Assembly (NCBI RefSeq): GCF_000582785.1
Contig: NZ_HG931175.1
Span: forward strand, 474,209-538,208
DNA: 64,000 nucleotides
DNA from: Candidatus Blastococcus massiliensis AP3
GTDB taxonomy: Bacteria; Actinomycetota; Actinomycetes; Mycobacteriales; Geodermatophilaceae
Reading direction: 5' to 3'
The position numbers and the translations under genes are program-made. The notes under the pieces are model-generated. The model did not search any database and had not been told where the DNA came from. It worked only from the letters and a program-made list of their open reading frames with translations. Positions 46,717-55,891 of this stretch are shown here, piece after piece. Position 1 is the stretch's first letter; each line of letters begins with the position of its first letter.

Positions 46717-47693
46717 CCCGGTCCCCCGCCACCGATCCGACGGGGATCGCGGTGGATCCGCGCGACGGCGTCACCCCGGGGCCACGCGAGGCGCCCGAGG
46801 AGGGCATGTCCGCGGTGGCCGAGGAGCCCGCTGCCGCCGAGGAGCCTGCTGCCGTCGAGGAGCCCGCTGCCGTCGAGGAGCCCGCTGCCGTCGAGGAGCC
46901 GGCCGCCCCGGAGGCGGCGCCCCCGATCTCGGACAACCGCCGCCGGGCCGAGCGCACCGCCCCGCTGTTCGCCGAGCTGGCCACGCTCGAGAAGGACGAC
47001 CCGCGCCGCGAGCGGCTGCGCGAGATCCTCGTCGAGGAGCACCTTCCCCTGGTGCGGCACTTCGCCCGCCGGTTCAGCAACCGCGGCGAGCCTTTCGACG
47101 ACCTGCTGCAGGTCGGCACCCTGGGCCTCATCGCCGCGATCGACCGGTTCGACCCGACGCGGGGTGTGGAGTTCCTGTCCTTCGCGGTGCCCACGATCAC
47201 CGGCGAGATCAAGCGGCACTTCCGCGACCAGGGCTGGTCGGTGCGGGTGCCGCGCCGCCTGCAGGAGCTGCACCTGTCGCTCAACGCGGCCGTGGGCGAG
47301 CTGGCCCAGAAGAACGGCCGCGCGCCGACGCCCAGCGAGCTCGCCCAGCACCTGGGCATCCCGCGCGAGGAGGTCCTCGAGGGGCTCGCCGTCGCCAATG
47401 CCTACCGCAGCAGCTCCCTGGACGAACGGCTCTCGGGTGACGACGACTCCCCCACCCTGGCCGCGACCCTCGGCGAGGAGGACGCCGCGCTCGAGGGCGT
47501 GGAGTACCGGGAGTCGCTGCAGCCGCTGCTGGCCACCATCCCGGCCCGTGAGCGCCGCATCCTCATCCTGCGGTTCTTCGGCAACATGACCCAGTCGCAG
47601 ATCGCGGCCGACATCGGCATCTCGCAGATGCACGTCTCCCGCCTGCTGAGCCAGACGCTGGCCAAGCTCCGCGAGGGCCTGCTCAAGGACTGA
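46713..47693 (+). CDS. sigF: Alternative sigma factor, SigF/SigB/SigG group
   Basis: A 326-residue group-3 sigma factor. After a 75-residue acidic N-terminus with EEPAAV repeats, region 2 reads LPLVRHFARRFSNRGEPFDDLLQVGTLGLIAAIDRFDPTRGVEFLSFAVPTITGEIKRHFRDQGWSVRVPRRLQEL. Region 3 is ELAQHLGIPREEVLEGLAVANAYRSSSLDE, and region 4 is ERRILILRFFGNMTQSQIAADIGISQMHVSRLLSQTLAKLREGLL. This is the SigF/SigB general-stress type. GTG 46713 overlaps the rsbW stop (GTGA). It is followed by a strong terminator. The promoter at 46076 suggests positive autoregulation. Confidence 0.93.
   Translation: MTRSPATDPTGIAVDPRDGVTPGPREAPEEGMSAVAEEPAAAEEPAAVEEPAAVEEPAAVEEPAAPEAAPPISDNRRRAERTAPLFAELATLEKDDPRRERLREILVEEHLPLVRHFARRFSNRGEPFDDLLQVGTLGLIAAIDRFDPTRGVEFLSFAVPTITGEIKRHFRDQGWSVRVPRRLQELHLSLNAAVGELAQKNGRAPTPSELAQHLGIPREEVLEGLAVANAYRSSSLDERLSGDDDSPTLAATLGEEDAALEGVEYRESLQPLLATIPARERRILILRFFGNMTQSQIAADIGISQMHVSRLLSQTLAKLREGLLKD
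46821..46907 (+). repeat. 18-base in-frame tandem repeat coding EEPAAV in the sigma factor
   Basis: Nearly five copies of an 18-base unit (GAGGAGCCCGCTGCCGTC, with one or two changes) encode EEPAA-V/A repeats near residues 37-65. Copy number could vary between strains by slippage. Confidence 0.9.
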
Positions 47694-47705
47694 GCGCCGG
47701 AACAG

Positions 47706-47747
47706 CGAGAGGCCGTCACCCTTCCTCGGAAGGGTGACGGCCTCTCG
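47706..47747. terminator. Bidirectional terminator
   Basis: Perfect 19-base arms (CGAGAGGCCGTCACCCTTC) around CTCG, between convergent stops at 47693 and 47758. Confidence 0.9.
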
Positions 47748-47757
47748 GCGTTCGGGC

Positions 47758-48972
47758 TCAGCCCCGGGCCGGGGGCACGCCGTTGTCGTCGGGTTCGCGG
47801 CCCGAGCCGATCCCGCGGACCTCGTCGGTGACCTGGCTCAGCGGCGGCGGTGACGGCACCTCCGGCGTGGGCATGGCCGGCGCCGTGTCGGTGATGCTGG
47901 TCAGTTCGATCTTGGCCTCGGGCTGGTCGGCGGCCTTGGGCAGCTGCGACTCGAACCAGCTGCTGGTGTCGATCCCGCCCTCCGGCGGGGCGGTCCGCCC
48001 GTCGCCCGACGGCTCGACGTCCATCCAGGACTTCCCACCCTCGGCGCCGCCGAGCGAGGCCAGGCCCTCGAGCGCCTTGCTGAACTCGCTCGGGACGATC
48101 CACATCTTGTTCGCGTCGCCCTGGGCGATCTGCGGCAGCGTCTGAAGGTACTGGTAGGCCAGCAGCCCCTGGTCGGGCTTGCCGTCGTGGATGGCCTGGA
48201 AGACCGTCTCGATCGACTTCGCCTGGCCCTGCGCCTGCAGGAACAGCGCGGCGCGCTCACCCTCGGCACGGAGGATCCGGCTCTGCCGCTCGGCCTCCGC
48301 CTCGAGGATCGCCGCCTGCTTGCGGCCCTCCGCCGACAGGATCGCCGAGGCCTTCTCGCCCTCGGCCGAGGTGATCGCGGCCTGCCGGTGGCCCTCGGCG
48401 GTGAGGATGACCGCGCGCTTGTCGCGGTCGGCCCGCATCTGCTTCTCCATGGAGTCCTGGATCGACGGCGGCGGGTCGATGGCCTTGATCTCCACCCGGG
48501 CGACGCGCAGGCCCCAGGGCCCGGTCGTGCCGTCGAGCACCTCGCGCAGCTGGCTGTTGATGCCGTCACGCCCGGTCAGCGCACCCTCGAGGTTGAGCCC
48601 GCCGACGACGTTGCGCAGCGTCGTGGTGGTCAGCTGCTCCATGCCGGTGATGTAGTTCGCGATCCCGTAGACGGCCAGGCGCGGGTCGGTGACCTGGAAG
48701 TACACGACGGTGTCGATGCCGACCTGCAGGTTGTCCGCGGTGATGACCGGCTGCGGCGGGAACGAGATCACCTGCTCGCGCAGGTCGATGGTGGCCCGCA
48801 CCCGGTCGACGAACGGGACGAGCACCGACAACCCGGGCGAGAGCGTGCGGCTGTAGCGGCCGAGACGCTCGATCACCTTCGCCTGGGCCTGGGGGACGAT
48901 CGTCACGCTCTTGGCCAGCACGACGATCAGCAGGACGGCGACGACGATCAGGGCGATGAGGGCGGGCTCCAC
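47758..48972 (-). CDS. SPFH/band-7 family protein (slipin/stomatin-like)
   Basis: A 404-residue membrane-anchored SPFH protein. The N-terminal helix is LIALIVVAVLLIVVLAKSV. The SPFH core reads AQAKVIERLGRYSRTLSPGLSVLVPFVDRVRATIDLREQVISFPPQPVITADNLQVGIDTVVYFQVTDP and continues as a long Ala/Glu/Lys coiled coil (DKRAVILTAEGHRQAAITSAEGEKASAIL). A 90-residue Pro-rich tail ends it. Such proteins form lipid-raft-like scaffolds or proteolysis complexes. The NfeD gene lies 77 bases upstream in the same direction, the usual paired arrangement. Confidence 0.9.
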   Translation of the reverse strand: MEPALIALIVVAVLLIVVLAKSVTIVPQAQAKVIERLGRYSRTLSPGLSVLVPFVDRVRATIDLREQVISFPPQPVITADNLQVGIDTVVYFQVTDPRLAVYGIANYITGMEQLTTTTLRNVVGGLNLEGALTGRDGINSQLREVLDGTTGPWGLRVARVEIKAIDPPPSIQDSMEKQMRADRDKRAVILTAEGHRQAAITSAEGEKASAILSAEGRKQAAILEAEAERQSRILRAEGERAALFLQAQGQAKSIETVFQAIHDGKPDQGLLAYQYLQTLPQIAQGDANKMWIVPSEFSKALEGLASLGGAEGGKSWMDVEPSGDGRTAPPEGGIDTSSWFESQLPKAADQPEAKIELTSITDTAPAMPTPEVPSPPPLSQVTDEVRGIGSGREPDDNGVPPARG

Positions 48973-49049
48973 GGGGGCCTCCTACGTCGGGGTGGGTCGG
49001 TTCCGACCCTTTCACGTCCGTCCAGACAGGTCACGCCCCGTCCACAGGT

Positions 49050-49487
49050 TCACTCCAGTGCGTCGCCGACCACGGCCGTGGCGCCGTCGATCTCCAGGAT
49101 GCGGACCCGGCTGCCGATGGCGAACGCCTCTCCGCTGTGCTGGCTGCGGGCGGTCCACTCGTCGGCGCCCATCCGGATGCGGCCACCGGAGACGTCGACG
49201 GCGCGGGTCACCGTCGCCGTGCGGCCGACGAGCGGGTCGACCCCGTCGAGCTGCAGCGGGGAGCGGTCCTCGAGGTGCCGCTTGGCCACGGGCCGGACGA
49301 CGGCGAGCAGCGCTGCCGAGACCAGGATGAACGCGAGGAGCTGGAACACCACCGCGCCGCCGGCCAGCGCCACGGTCATGCCGCCGAGCGCCCCGCCGGC
49401 GAACATGAGCAACACCAGGTCCAGGGTCAGGACCTCGCCCCCGGCGAACAGCCCGGCGGCGATCAGCCAGAGCAACCACGCAGCCAT
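49050..49487 (-). CDS. NfeD-family membrane protein
   Basis: A 145-residue short NfeD (NfeD1b type). Two or three helices: MAAWLLWLIAAGLFAGGEVLTLDLVLLMFAGGALGGMTVAL and VVFQLLAFILVSAALLAVVRP. A soluble OB-fold domain follows: LDGVDPLVGRTATVTRAVDVSGGRIRMGADEWTARSQ with GSRVRILEIDGATAVV. It lacks the ClpP-like protease half of long NfeD proteins. It pairs with the SPFH protein, with which it would form a membrane complex. Confidence 0.88.
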   Translation of the reverse strand: MAAWLLWLIAAGLFAGGEVLTLDLVLLMFAGGALGGMTVALAGGAVVFQLLAFILVSAALLAVVRPVAKRHLEDRSPLQLDGVDPLVGRTATVTRAVDVSGGRIRMGADEWTARSQHSGEAFAIGSRVRILEIDGATAVVGDALE

Positions 49488-49576
49488 GCCGGGAGTCTTG
49501 CAGAACGACGCCGTGCCGCGCGCCTGTCGCCGTCGGCGGGGCGCGCGGCGGGCGGCGGGCCACGTAACCTCGGCCG

Positions 49577-50314
49577 GTGCACGACTACCCCGCCGGCCGG
49601 TTCGCGGTGTGGGCCACCGCCTGGCTCACCGGCCGCGCCTCCTACGACGAGGCCCTCGACGCCGTCGTGGGCGGGTCCGCGCACCGCGTCGCCGGCCTTC
49701 CCGGCACGGAGGCGGCAGTGCCCCTGGGCTCCGCGCTGAGCGCGCTGCGCGGCCTCGGCGAGCACCGGATCCGGCTGGTGCTGCCGGTGGCCGGTGACGT
49801 CCGCGGGCTGCCCGCGGTACCGGAGCTGGCGCCGCTGGCGGTGGAGTCCGGGCAGGCCGCCGTCGGGAGCCGCGTCGCGCTGGTCCCGGAGGCACTGGGC
49901 GACGAGGTCGTCGAGTGGACGGCGTTCGACCTCGCGGGCGCTCCGCCCGTCGGGCCGCCCGTGGAGGGCACGCTGCGGGCCGCCTCCGGTGCCCTCGACC
50001 TCGCCGTCACCGCGGCCGCGCGGACGCTGGCCGACCTGGACCTCGCCCGGTGGCATCCCGAGGTGCCGGCCCTCCTGGCGGGGCTGTCGAAGGGTCCGCG
50101 CACCCCCGGCGTGCCCGCCGACCACGACCCGCTCGCCCTCTCGGTGCTGGCGCGGGCGCAGCGACTGGCCGCGGTGCTGGATGTGGCGCTCACCGATGCC
50201 CCGGGCGGCGCCGTCAGCCACACGCAGGCGGCCGCGCGCGACGTCGCTCTGCGGCCCCTGGGGGACGCGGTGCGCGACGCCGTCACCGCCGCCTACAACT
50301 GGCTGCCCCGGTAG
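49577..50314 (+). CDS. Conserved actinobacterial hypothetical protein
   Basis: A 245-residue protein without an assigned family. Seen: YPAGRFAVWATAWLTGRASYDEALDAVVGGSAHRVAGLPG, PLGSALSALRGLGEHRIRLVLPVAGDVRGLPAVPE, VALVPEALGDEVVEWTAFDL, LDLAVTAAARTLADLDLARWHPEV, and DHDPLALSVLARAQRLAAVLDVALTDAPGGAVSHTQAAARD. It looks like a soluble alpha/beta protein. GTG 49577 opens a monocistronic gene, divergent from nfeD. Function unknown. Confidence 0.7.
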   Translation: MHDYPAGRFAVWATAWLTGRASYDEALDAVVGGSAHRVAGLPGTEAAVPLGSALSALRGLGEHRIRLVLPVAGDVRGLPAVPELAPLAVESGQAAVGSRVALVPEALGDEVVEWTAFDLAGAPPVGPPVEGTLRAASGALDLAVTAAARTLADLDLARWHPEVPALLAGLSKGPRTPGVPADHDPLALSVLARAQRLAAVLDVALTDAPGGAVSHTQAAARDVALRPLGDAVRDAVTAAYNWLPR

Positions 50315-50332
50315 ACGGGACACCACGTCCGC

Positions 50333-50351
50333 GGGGCCCCTTCGGGGGCCC
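50333..50351 (+). terminator. Short hairpin between the hypothetical and hemerythrin genes
   Basis: GGGGCCCC-TTCG-GGGGCCC-type stem with a stable TTCG loop, 19 bases after the stop. Confidence 0.55.
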
Positions 50352-50374
50352 GGAGGGGTCTACGGTCCCCCGCC

Positions 50375-51019
50375 ATGACCGAGTCGATGACGATGAACCG
50401 GGTGATCCATGCCGCCGTGCGCCGGGACCTGGACCGGCTGTCGACAGCCCTCGGGGCGATGCCCGACGGGGACCGGGCGCGTGCCCAGGCGCTGGACCGC
50501 GCCTACGGCAACCTGCGCGAGGAGCTGACCCACCACCACGAGGGCGAGGACACCCACATCTGGCCGATGCTGGCGACCGCCGGCGTCGACCGGGAGCTGC
50601 TCACCGCCATGGAGAACGAGCACCACACCATGGCCGAGTCCCTGGCCGAGACCGCCACGGCCATGTCGGCCGTGGCGGCCAGCGGGTCCGCCGTGGACGC
50701 GGCCGCCGCCCGAGCGAGCGTCCTGCGCACCCGCGAGGTCGTCGAGCAGCACCTGCGCCACGAGGAGACCGAGCTGGAACCACGGCTGGTCCCGCTGCAC
50801 GACAGTCCCGAGTGGAAGGCCGTGGAGAAGAAGCTGCGCAGCAACCCGCCGGCGGTGACCGGGCGCTTCTTCGCCTGGCTCACCGACGGGATGAGCGACG
50901 ACCACCGCGCGTTCCTGAAGGCGACGGTGCCGACGCCCGTCGTCACCGTGTTCAGCCGGGTGTTCGGCCGCCGCTACCACCGCGAGGTCGCGCCGGTCTG
51001 GAAGGCGCAGGCCGGCTGA
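50375..51019 (+). CDS. Hemerythrin HHE-domain protein
   Basis: A 214-residue four-helix hemerythrin-like protein that binds a di-iron or single iron site and may sense oxygen, NO or redox state. Iron-ligand motifs are visible in order: INRVIHAAVRRDL-type first helix (VIHAAVRRD), ELTHHHEGEDTHIWPML (H-HxxxE), AMENEHHTMAES, and EQHLRHEETELEPRLVPL (HxxxE-E). A 90-residue C-terminal region (WKAVEKKLRSNPPAVTGRFFAWLTDGMSDDHRAFLKATVPTPVV) is typical of actinobacterial members. Converges with ferrochelatase. Actual ligand unknown. Confidence 0.88.
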   Translation: MTESMTMNRVIHAAVRRDLDRLSTALGAMPDGDRARAQALDRAYGNLREELTHHHEGEDTHIWPMLATAGVDRELLTAMENEHHTMAESLAETATAMSAVAASGSAVDAAAARASVLRTREVVEQHLRHEETELEPRLVPLHDSPEWKAVEKKLRSNPPAVTGRFFAWLTDGMSDDHRAFLKATVPTPVVTVFSRVFGRRYHREVAPVWKAQAG

Positions 51020-51049
51020 GGTGACCAAGGACTGACGCAGCGGCCCAGC

Positions 51050-52213
51050 TCAGCTCGGGGACGGCTCCTGGCCGCGGTGGAGGCCGGTAGGCCGACCGGA
51101 GACATAGCAGCAGCTCGCGGGGCAGTTCGTGCCCAGGCGCGGGAGACCGCCGGCGCGGCGCTCCTCGACCAGCATCCGGACCGACTCGACGAACGCCGGG
51201 TGGGTGCCCGCCGTCGCCGCGCGGGCGAACGCGAGGCCGACGTCCGCGGCGGTCTCCTTCGCCTCGTTGTCCAGGTCCCAGATCACCTCGAGGTGATCGC
51301 TGACGAACCCGATCGGGAACAGGACGACGGCGGTCTCGCCCGCCGCCGCGAGCGCCCGCAGGTGGTCGTTGACGTCGGGCTCCAGCCACGGCACTGACGG
51401 CGGGCCGCTGCGGCTCTGCCAGACCAGGTCGAAGCTGCGGCCCGGGGCGGCCTCGGCGACGACGCGCTCGGCGGCGGCCCGCAGCTCCGCCTCGTAGGCG
51501 TGGCCGTCGGGGCCCGCCACGGCGGCCATCGTGTCGGGGATGCTGTGCGCGGTCGCCACCAGGCGGGCGGTGTCGCGCACCTCGGCCGGCAGCGTGGCGA
51601 TCGCCGCGGCCAGCGCGTCGGCGTTGGCGCGGATGAAGCCCGGGGTGTCGTAGTAGTGCGGCAGCTTCTCCGCCGTGGGGGCTGGGCGGGTGGAGTCCTG
51701 GCCGTACGAGACGCGGGCCCGGGCGATGTCCTCGTGGTACTGCCGGCAGCTGGAGTACGAGGCAGTGGACGAGGTGGGGAACACGTACACGTGCTCGACC
51801 CCGTCGTCGGCCATCTGCTGCCAGGTGTCCTCGACGTAGGGCGCCCAGTTCCGGTTGCCCCAGTAGACGGGGAGGTCGACCCCCGCCGCGGCGAGTTCCT
51901 TCTCGACGGCCGCGACCAGCGCCTTGTTCTGCTCGTTGATCGGGCTCACACCGCCGAAGTGGTAGTAGTGCTCGGCCACTTCCGCCAGCCGCTCGCGCGG
52001 GATGCCACGACCGCGGGTCACGTTCTCGAGGAACGGCATCACGTCGTCCGGGCCCTCGGGCCCACCGAACGAGAGCACGAGCAGCGCCTCCCGCCGGCCG
52101 GCCGGAGCGGAGTCGGACGACGGCTCGACGCCGCCGTTGTTGCGGACGGCGAGGGACGGGTCTCCGTCCGGTCGCTGTCCGGCGGGGGTGATGTCGACGA
52201 TTGCGCGGGGCAC
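51050..52213 (-). CDS. hemH: Ferrochelatase (coproporphyrin type)
   Basis: A 387-residue ferrochelatase; in actinobacteria this inserts iron into coproporphyrin III (CpfC). Motifs: ALLVLSFGGPEGPDDVMPFLENVTRGRGIP, EVAEHYYHFGGVSPINEQNKALV, YVFPTSSTASYSSCRQYHEDIARA, RLVATAHSIPDTMA with the catalytic histidine, and FPIGFVSDHLEVIWDLDNEAKE. The C-terminal CPASCCYVSG and the Cys of YSSCRQY correspond to the cysteines that hold the [2Fe-2S] cluster in mycobacterial homologues. GTG 52213 is the likely start. It is 38 bases after inhA in the fabG-inhA-hemH order known from Mycobacterium. Confidence 0.93.
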   Translation of the reverse strand: MPRAIVDITPAGQRPDGDPSLAVRNNGGVEPSSDSAPAGRREALLVLSFGGPEGPDDVMPFLENVTRGRGIPRERLAEVAEHYYHFGGVSPINEQNKALVAAVEKELAAAGVDLPVYWGNRNWAPYVEDTWQQMADDGVEHVYVFPTSSTASYSSCRQYHEDIARARVSYGQDSTRPAPTAEKLPHYYDTPGFIRANADALAAAIATLPAEVRDTARLVATAHSIPDTMAAVAGPDGHAYEAELRAAAERVVAEAAPGRSFDLVWQSRSGPPSVPWLEPDVNDHLRALAAAGETAVVLFPIGFVSDHLEVIWDLDNEAKETAADVGLAFARAATAGTHPAFVESVRMLVEERRAGGLPRLGTNCPASCCYVSGRPTGLHRGQEPSPS

Positions 52214-52251
52214 GGTGGGTTCTTCTCTTCTCCTGGTGCGGACGGATGCAC

Positions 52252-53030
52252 TCACACGCCGACGGCGTGGAAGCCTCCGTCGACGTGCACGATCTCGCCG
52301 GTGGTGGCGGGGAACCAGTCCGACAGCAGCGCGACCACTGCCTTGCCGGCCGGCTCGGTATCGGTGACCGACCAGCCCAGCGGGGCGCGGCCCTCCCAGG
52401 CCTCCTCGAACTGGGCGCTGCCGGGGATGGACTTCATCGCCATGCTGCGCAGCGGCCCGGCGGCCACGATGTTGGACCGCACGCCCTCGGGGCCGAGCTC
52501 GCGGGCCACGTACCGGCTGGTCGACTCCAGCGCCGCCTTCGCCGCCCCCATCCAGCCGTAGACCGGCCAGGCGACCGACGCATCGAAGGTCAGCCCGACC
52601 ACCGACGACGGGTTGGCCAGCAGCGGCCGGCAGGCCTGGGTGAGCGAGGCGTAGGACCAGGCCGAGACCTGGAAGGCGGTGGCGGCGTGCTCCCAGGCGA
52701 CCTCGGGGAAGCCCTCCCCCATCGCCTCCTGCGGGGCGAAGCCGATCGAGTGGACAACCCCATCGAGACGACCGTCGAGCCCGTCGATCTCGCGGAGCCG
52801 GTCGGCCAGCGTGGCCAGGTGCTCGGGATCGGTGACGTCGAGTTCGATCACGGCCGCCTCCTGCGGCAGCCGCTTGGCGATCCGCTGGCACAGCGACAGC
52901 GCCCGCCCGAAGTTGGACAGGACGACGGTGGCGCCCTGCTCCTGCGCGATGCGCGCGGTGGCGAAGGCGATCGACGCCTCGGTGAGGACGCCGGTGACCA
53001 GAACCTTCTTGCCGTCCAGGATCCCGCTCA

Positions 53031-53031
<1 letters not shown>
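52252..53031 (-). CDS. inhA: Enoyl-ACP reductase (InhA/FabI)
   Basis: A 259-residue NADH enoyl-ACP reductase of the FAS-II system. Seen: GILDGKKVLVTGVLTEASIAFATARIAQEQGA (cofactor loop of the InhA type), LDVTDPEHLATLADRL, GVVHSIGFAPQEAMGEGF, and the catalytic Tyr-x6-Lys in YGWMGAAKAAL, then GPLRSMAMKSIPGSAQFEEAW and GEIVHVDGGFHAVGV. Its ATG overlaps the fabG stop by one base (TGATG). This is the InhA form with the isoniazid-target architecture. Followed by hemH in the same operon. Confidence 0.94.
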
Positions 53032-54008
<977 letters not shown>

Positions 54009-54013
54009 TCGGA

Positions 54014-54289
54014 ATGAGTCGCGCACGGGGACGCGCACGGGACGGGTCGAGCCGGCTGGGCACCGCGGCGCGCACCGCGATCATCGCGGGCGCCGTAGCC
54101 GTGGTGTCCAGCCGGGTCGCCCGGAGGATGCGGCTGTCGCCGGCCCTTCAGCCGGCGCCCCCGGCGGCCTCCCAGGCCAGCGTCGACAGGTTGCACGTCG
54201 AGCTGACGAGGCTGACGGAACTGCGCGACGCCGGCGTGCTGACCGACGAGGACTTCGCCGCCCGGAAGGCCCGCCTGCTGGCCCCCTAG
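54014..54289 (+). CDS. SHOCT-domain small membrane-associated protein
   Basis: A 91-residue protein: a basic N-terminus (MSRARGRARDGSSRLG), one hydrophobic helix (AARTAIIAGAVAVVSSRVARR), a Pro/Ala linker, and a C-terminal SHOCT domain (VDRLHVELTRLTELRDAGVLTDEDFAARKARLLA). SHOCT is a short oligomerisation domain found at the ends of many actinobacterial proteins. The ATG lies within the duplicated leader and shares bases with the end of the MTETSE leader ORF. It is upstream of an amino-acid antiporter. Function unknown. Confidence 0.82.
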   Translation: MSRARGRARDGSSRLGTAARTAIIAGAVAVVSSRVARRMRLSPALQPAPPAASQASVDRLHVELTRLTELRDAGVLTDEDFAARKARLLAP

Positions 54290-54357
54290 CTACCACGGCG
54301 CATCGAGAGGATCGGGCCGACGGCGCTCGACCAGCCCACGAGTGAGACGAGCTGACG

Positions 54358-55839
54358 ATGGTCGACACGGTTCCTGGCTCCCGCGTTGGCGACGGCGCCG
54401 CGGACGCCCCGACCGCAGTGACGAAGAAGATGAGCGTGCCGACGCTGACCGGAATGGTGGTCGGCAGCATGGTCGGCGCGGGCGTGTTCTCGCTGCCTGC
54501 CCGGTTCGGTGTGGCCACCGGCATCCTCGGCTCGCTGATCGCCTGGGCGGTCGCGGGCGCCGGGATGCTGATGCTCGCCTTCGTCTTCCAGAACCTCGCC
54601 GTCCGCAAGCCGGAGCTGGACTCCGGGGTCTTCATCTACGCCAAGGCCGGCTTCGGTGACTACGTCGGGTTCAACTCCGCGATCGGCTTCTGGGCCAGCG
54701 CGGTCGCCGGCAACACCTTCTACTGGGTGTTCATCACCGCGACCCTCGGTGCGTTCTTCCCCGCCTTCGGCGACGGCGACACCGTCCTCGCGATGGCGCT
54801 CGGCACCGCCGGTGTCTGGCTGTTCCACACCCTGATCGCGCGGGGCATCCGGGACGCCGCCGTGATCAACCGGATCGTGACGGTCTTCAAGATCCTGCCG
54901 ATCCTGGTCTTCATCGTGGTGCTGTTCATCGCCTTCGACGCCGGCATCTTCGCCGACAACTGGACCGCCTACGGGTACGGCGACCTCGGCGGGCTCGACG
55001 AGCAGATCCGCAACACCATGCTCATCACGACGTTCGTCTTCCTCGGCATCGAAGGCGCCAGCGTCTACAGCCGCTACGCCAAGCGGCGCGAGGACGTGGG
55101 AAAGGCGACCGTCCTGGGGTTCCTGAGCGTGCTGGCGATCTTCTCCCTGGTGACCCTGTCGAGCTACGCGGTGATGACCCAGCCGGAGATCGCCGCAACC
55201 CGGCAGCCCTCGATGATCGGGGTGTTCGAGTCCGTCGTGGGCGAGTGGGGTAGCTGGTTCATCAGCGCCGGCGTCATCATCTCGGTGCTCGGCGCCTACC
55301 TCGCCTGGACCCTGATGGCCGCCGAGGTGATGTACATGCCTGCTCGTAACGAGGACTTCCCGGTCTTCCTGGGCCGGGAGAACGAGAACGGGACGCCCAT
55401 CACCGCGCTCGTGGTCAGTTCGATGGCGGTGCAGGGCCTGCTCGCCGTGACCCTCGTCCTGAGCGACGCGCTGAACTTCATGCTCGACCTGACCGCCAGC
55501 TTGGCGTTGATCCCGTTTTTCCTCGCCGCCGCGTACGGGCTGAAGCTCGGCCTGACGGGCGAGTCCTACGAGGGCGTGGAACGGAGGACGCGCCGCAAGG
55601 AGGCGATCTTCGCGGGGATCGCGACCGCCTACACGCTGTTTCTGCTCGAGGCGGCCGGCCTGGAGTTCCTGCTGCTGTCCGCGGTGGTTCTCGCCCCGGC
55701 GACCCTGCTGTACGTCAAGGCGCGCAGCGAACGGGGCCGTCGGATCTTCACCCCCACCGAGATCGTGCTCTGCGCTGTGATCGTGGCGGCCGGCATCACC
55801 GGCGTCGTCGGTCTGTGGACCGGCTTCATCGCCATCTGA
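54358..55839 (+). CDS. Basic amino acid/polyamine antiporter, APC family (arginine:ornithine type candidate)
   Basis: A 493-residue APC transporter with about 12 helices. The first-helix motif is TLTGMVVGSMVGAGVFSLPARFG, the APC G-S-x-V-G-A-G-V-F signature; further on GVFIYAKAGFGDYVGFNSAIGFWASAV and TFVFLGIEGASVYSRYAKRREDVGKAT are typical of the arginine/ornithine and lysine antiporters (APA). Arginine deiminase lies 912 bases downstream, and the SHOCT gene with arcA-like leader is upstream, so an ArcD-like role of arginine-ornithine exchange is likely, though ornithine carbamoyltransferase and carbamate kinase genes are absent from the window. Confidence 0.85.
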   Translation: MVDTVPGSRVGDGAADAPTAVTKKMSVPTLTGMVVGSMVGAGVFSLPARFGVATGILGSLIAWAVAGAGMLMLAFVFQNLAVRKPELDSGVFIYAKAGFGDYVGFNSAIGFWASAVAGNTFYWVFITATLGAFFPAFGDGDTVLAMALGTAGVWLFHTLIARGIRDAAVINRIVTVFKILPILVFIVVLFIAFDAGIFADNWTAYGYGDLGGLDEQIRNTMLITTFVFLGIEGASVYSRYAKRREDVGKATVLGFLSVLAIFSLVTLSSYAVMTQPEIAATRQPSMIGVFESVVGEWGSWFISAGVIISVLGAYLAWTLMAAEVMYMPARNEDFPVFLGRENENGTPITALVVSSMAVQGLLAVTLVLSDALNFMLDLTASLALIPFFLAAAYGLKLGLTGESYEGVERRTRRKEAIFAGIATAYTLFLLEAAGLEFLLLSAVVLAPATLLYVKARSERGRRIFTPTEIVLCAVIVAAGITGVVGLWTGFIAI

Positions 55840-55891
55840 CACGCCCCCACCAGGTCACCTGCCCGACCGGAACCCGACCTTTGGAGTCCGC

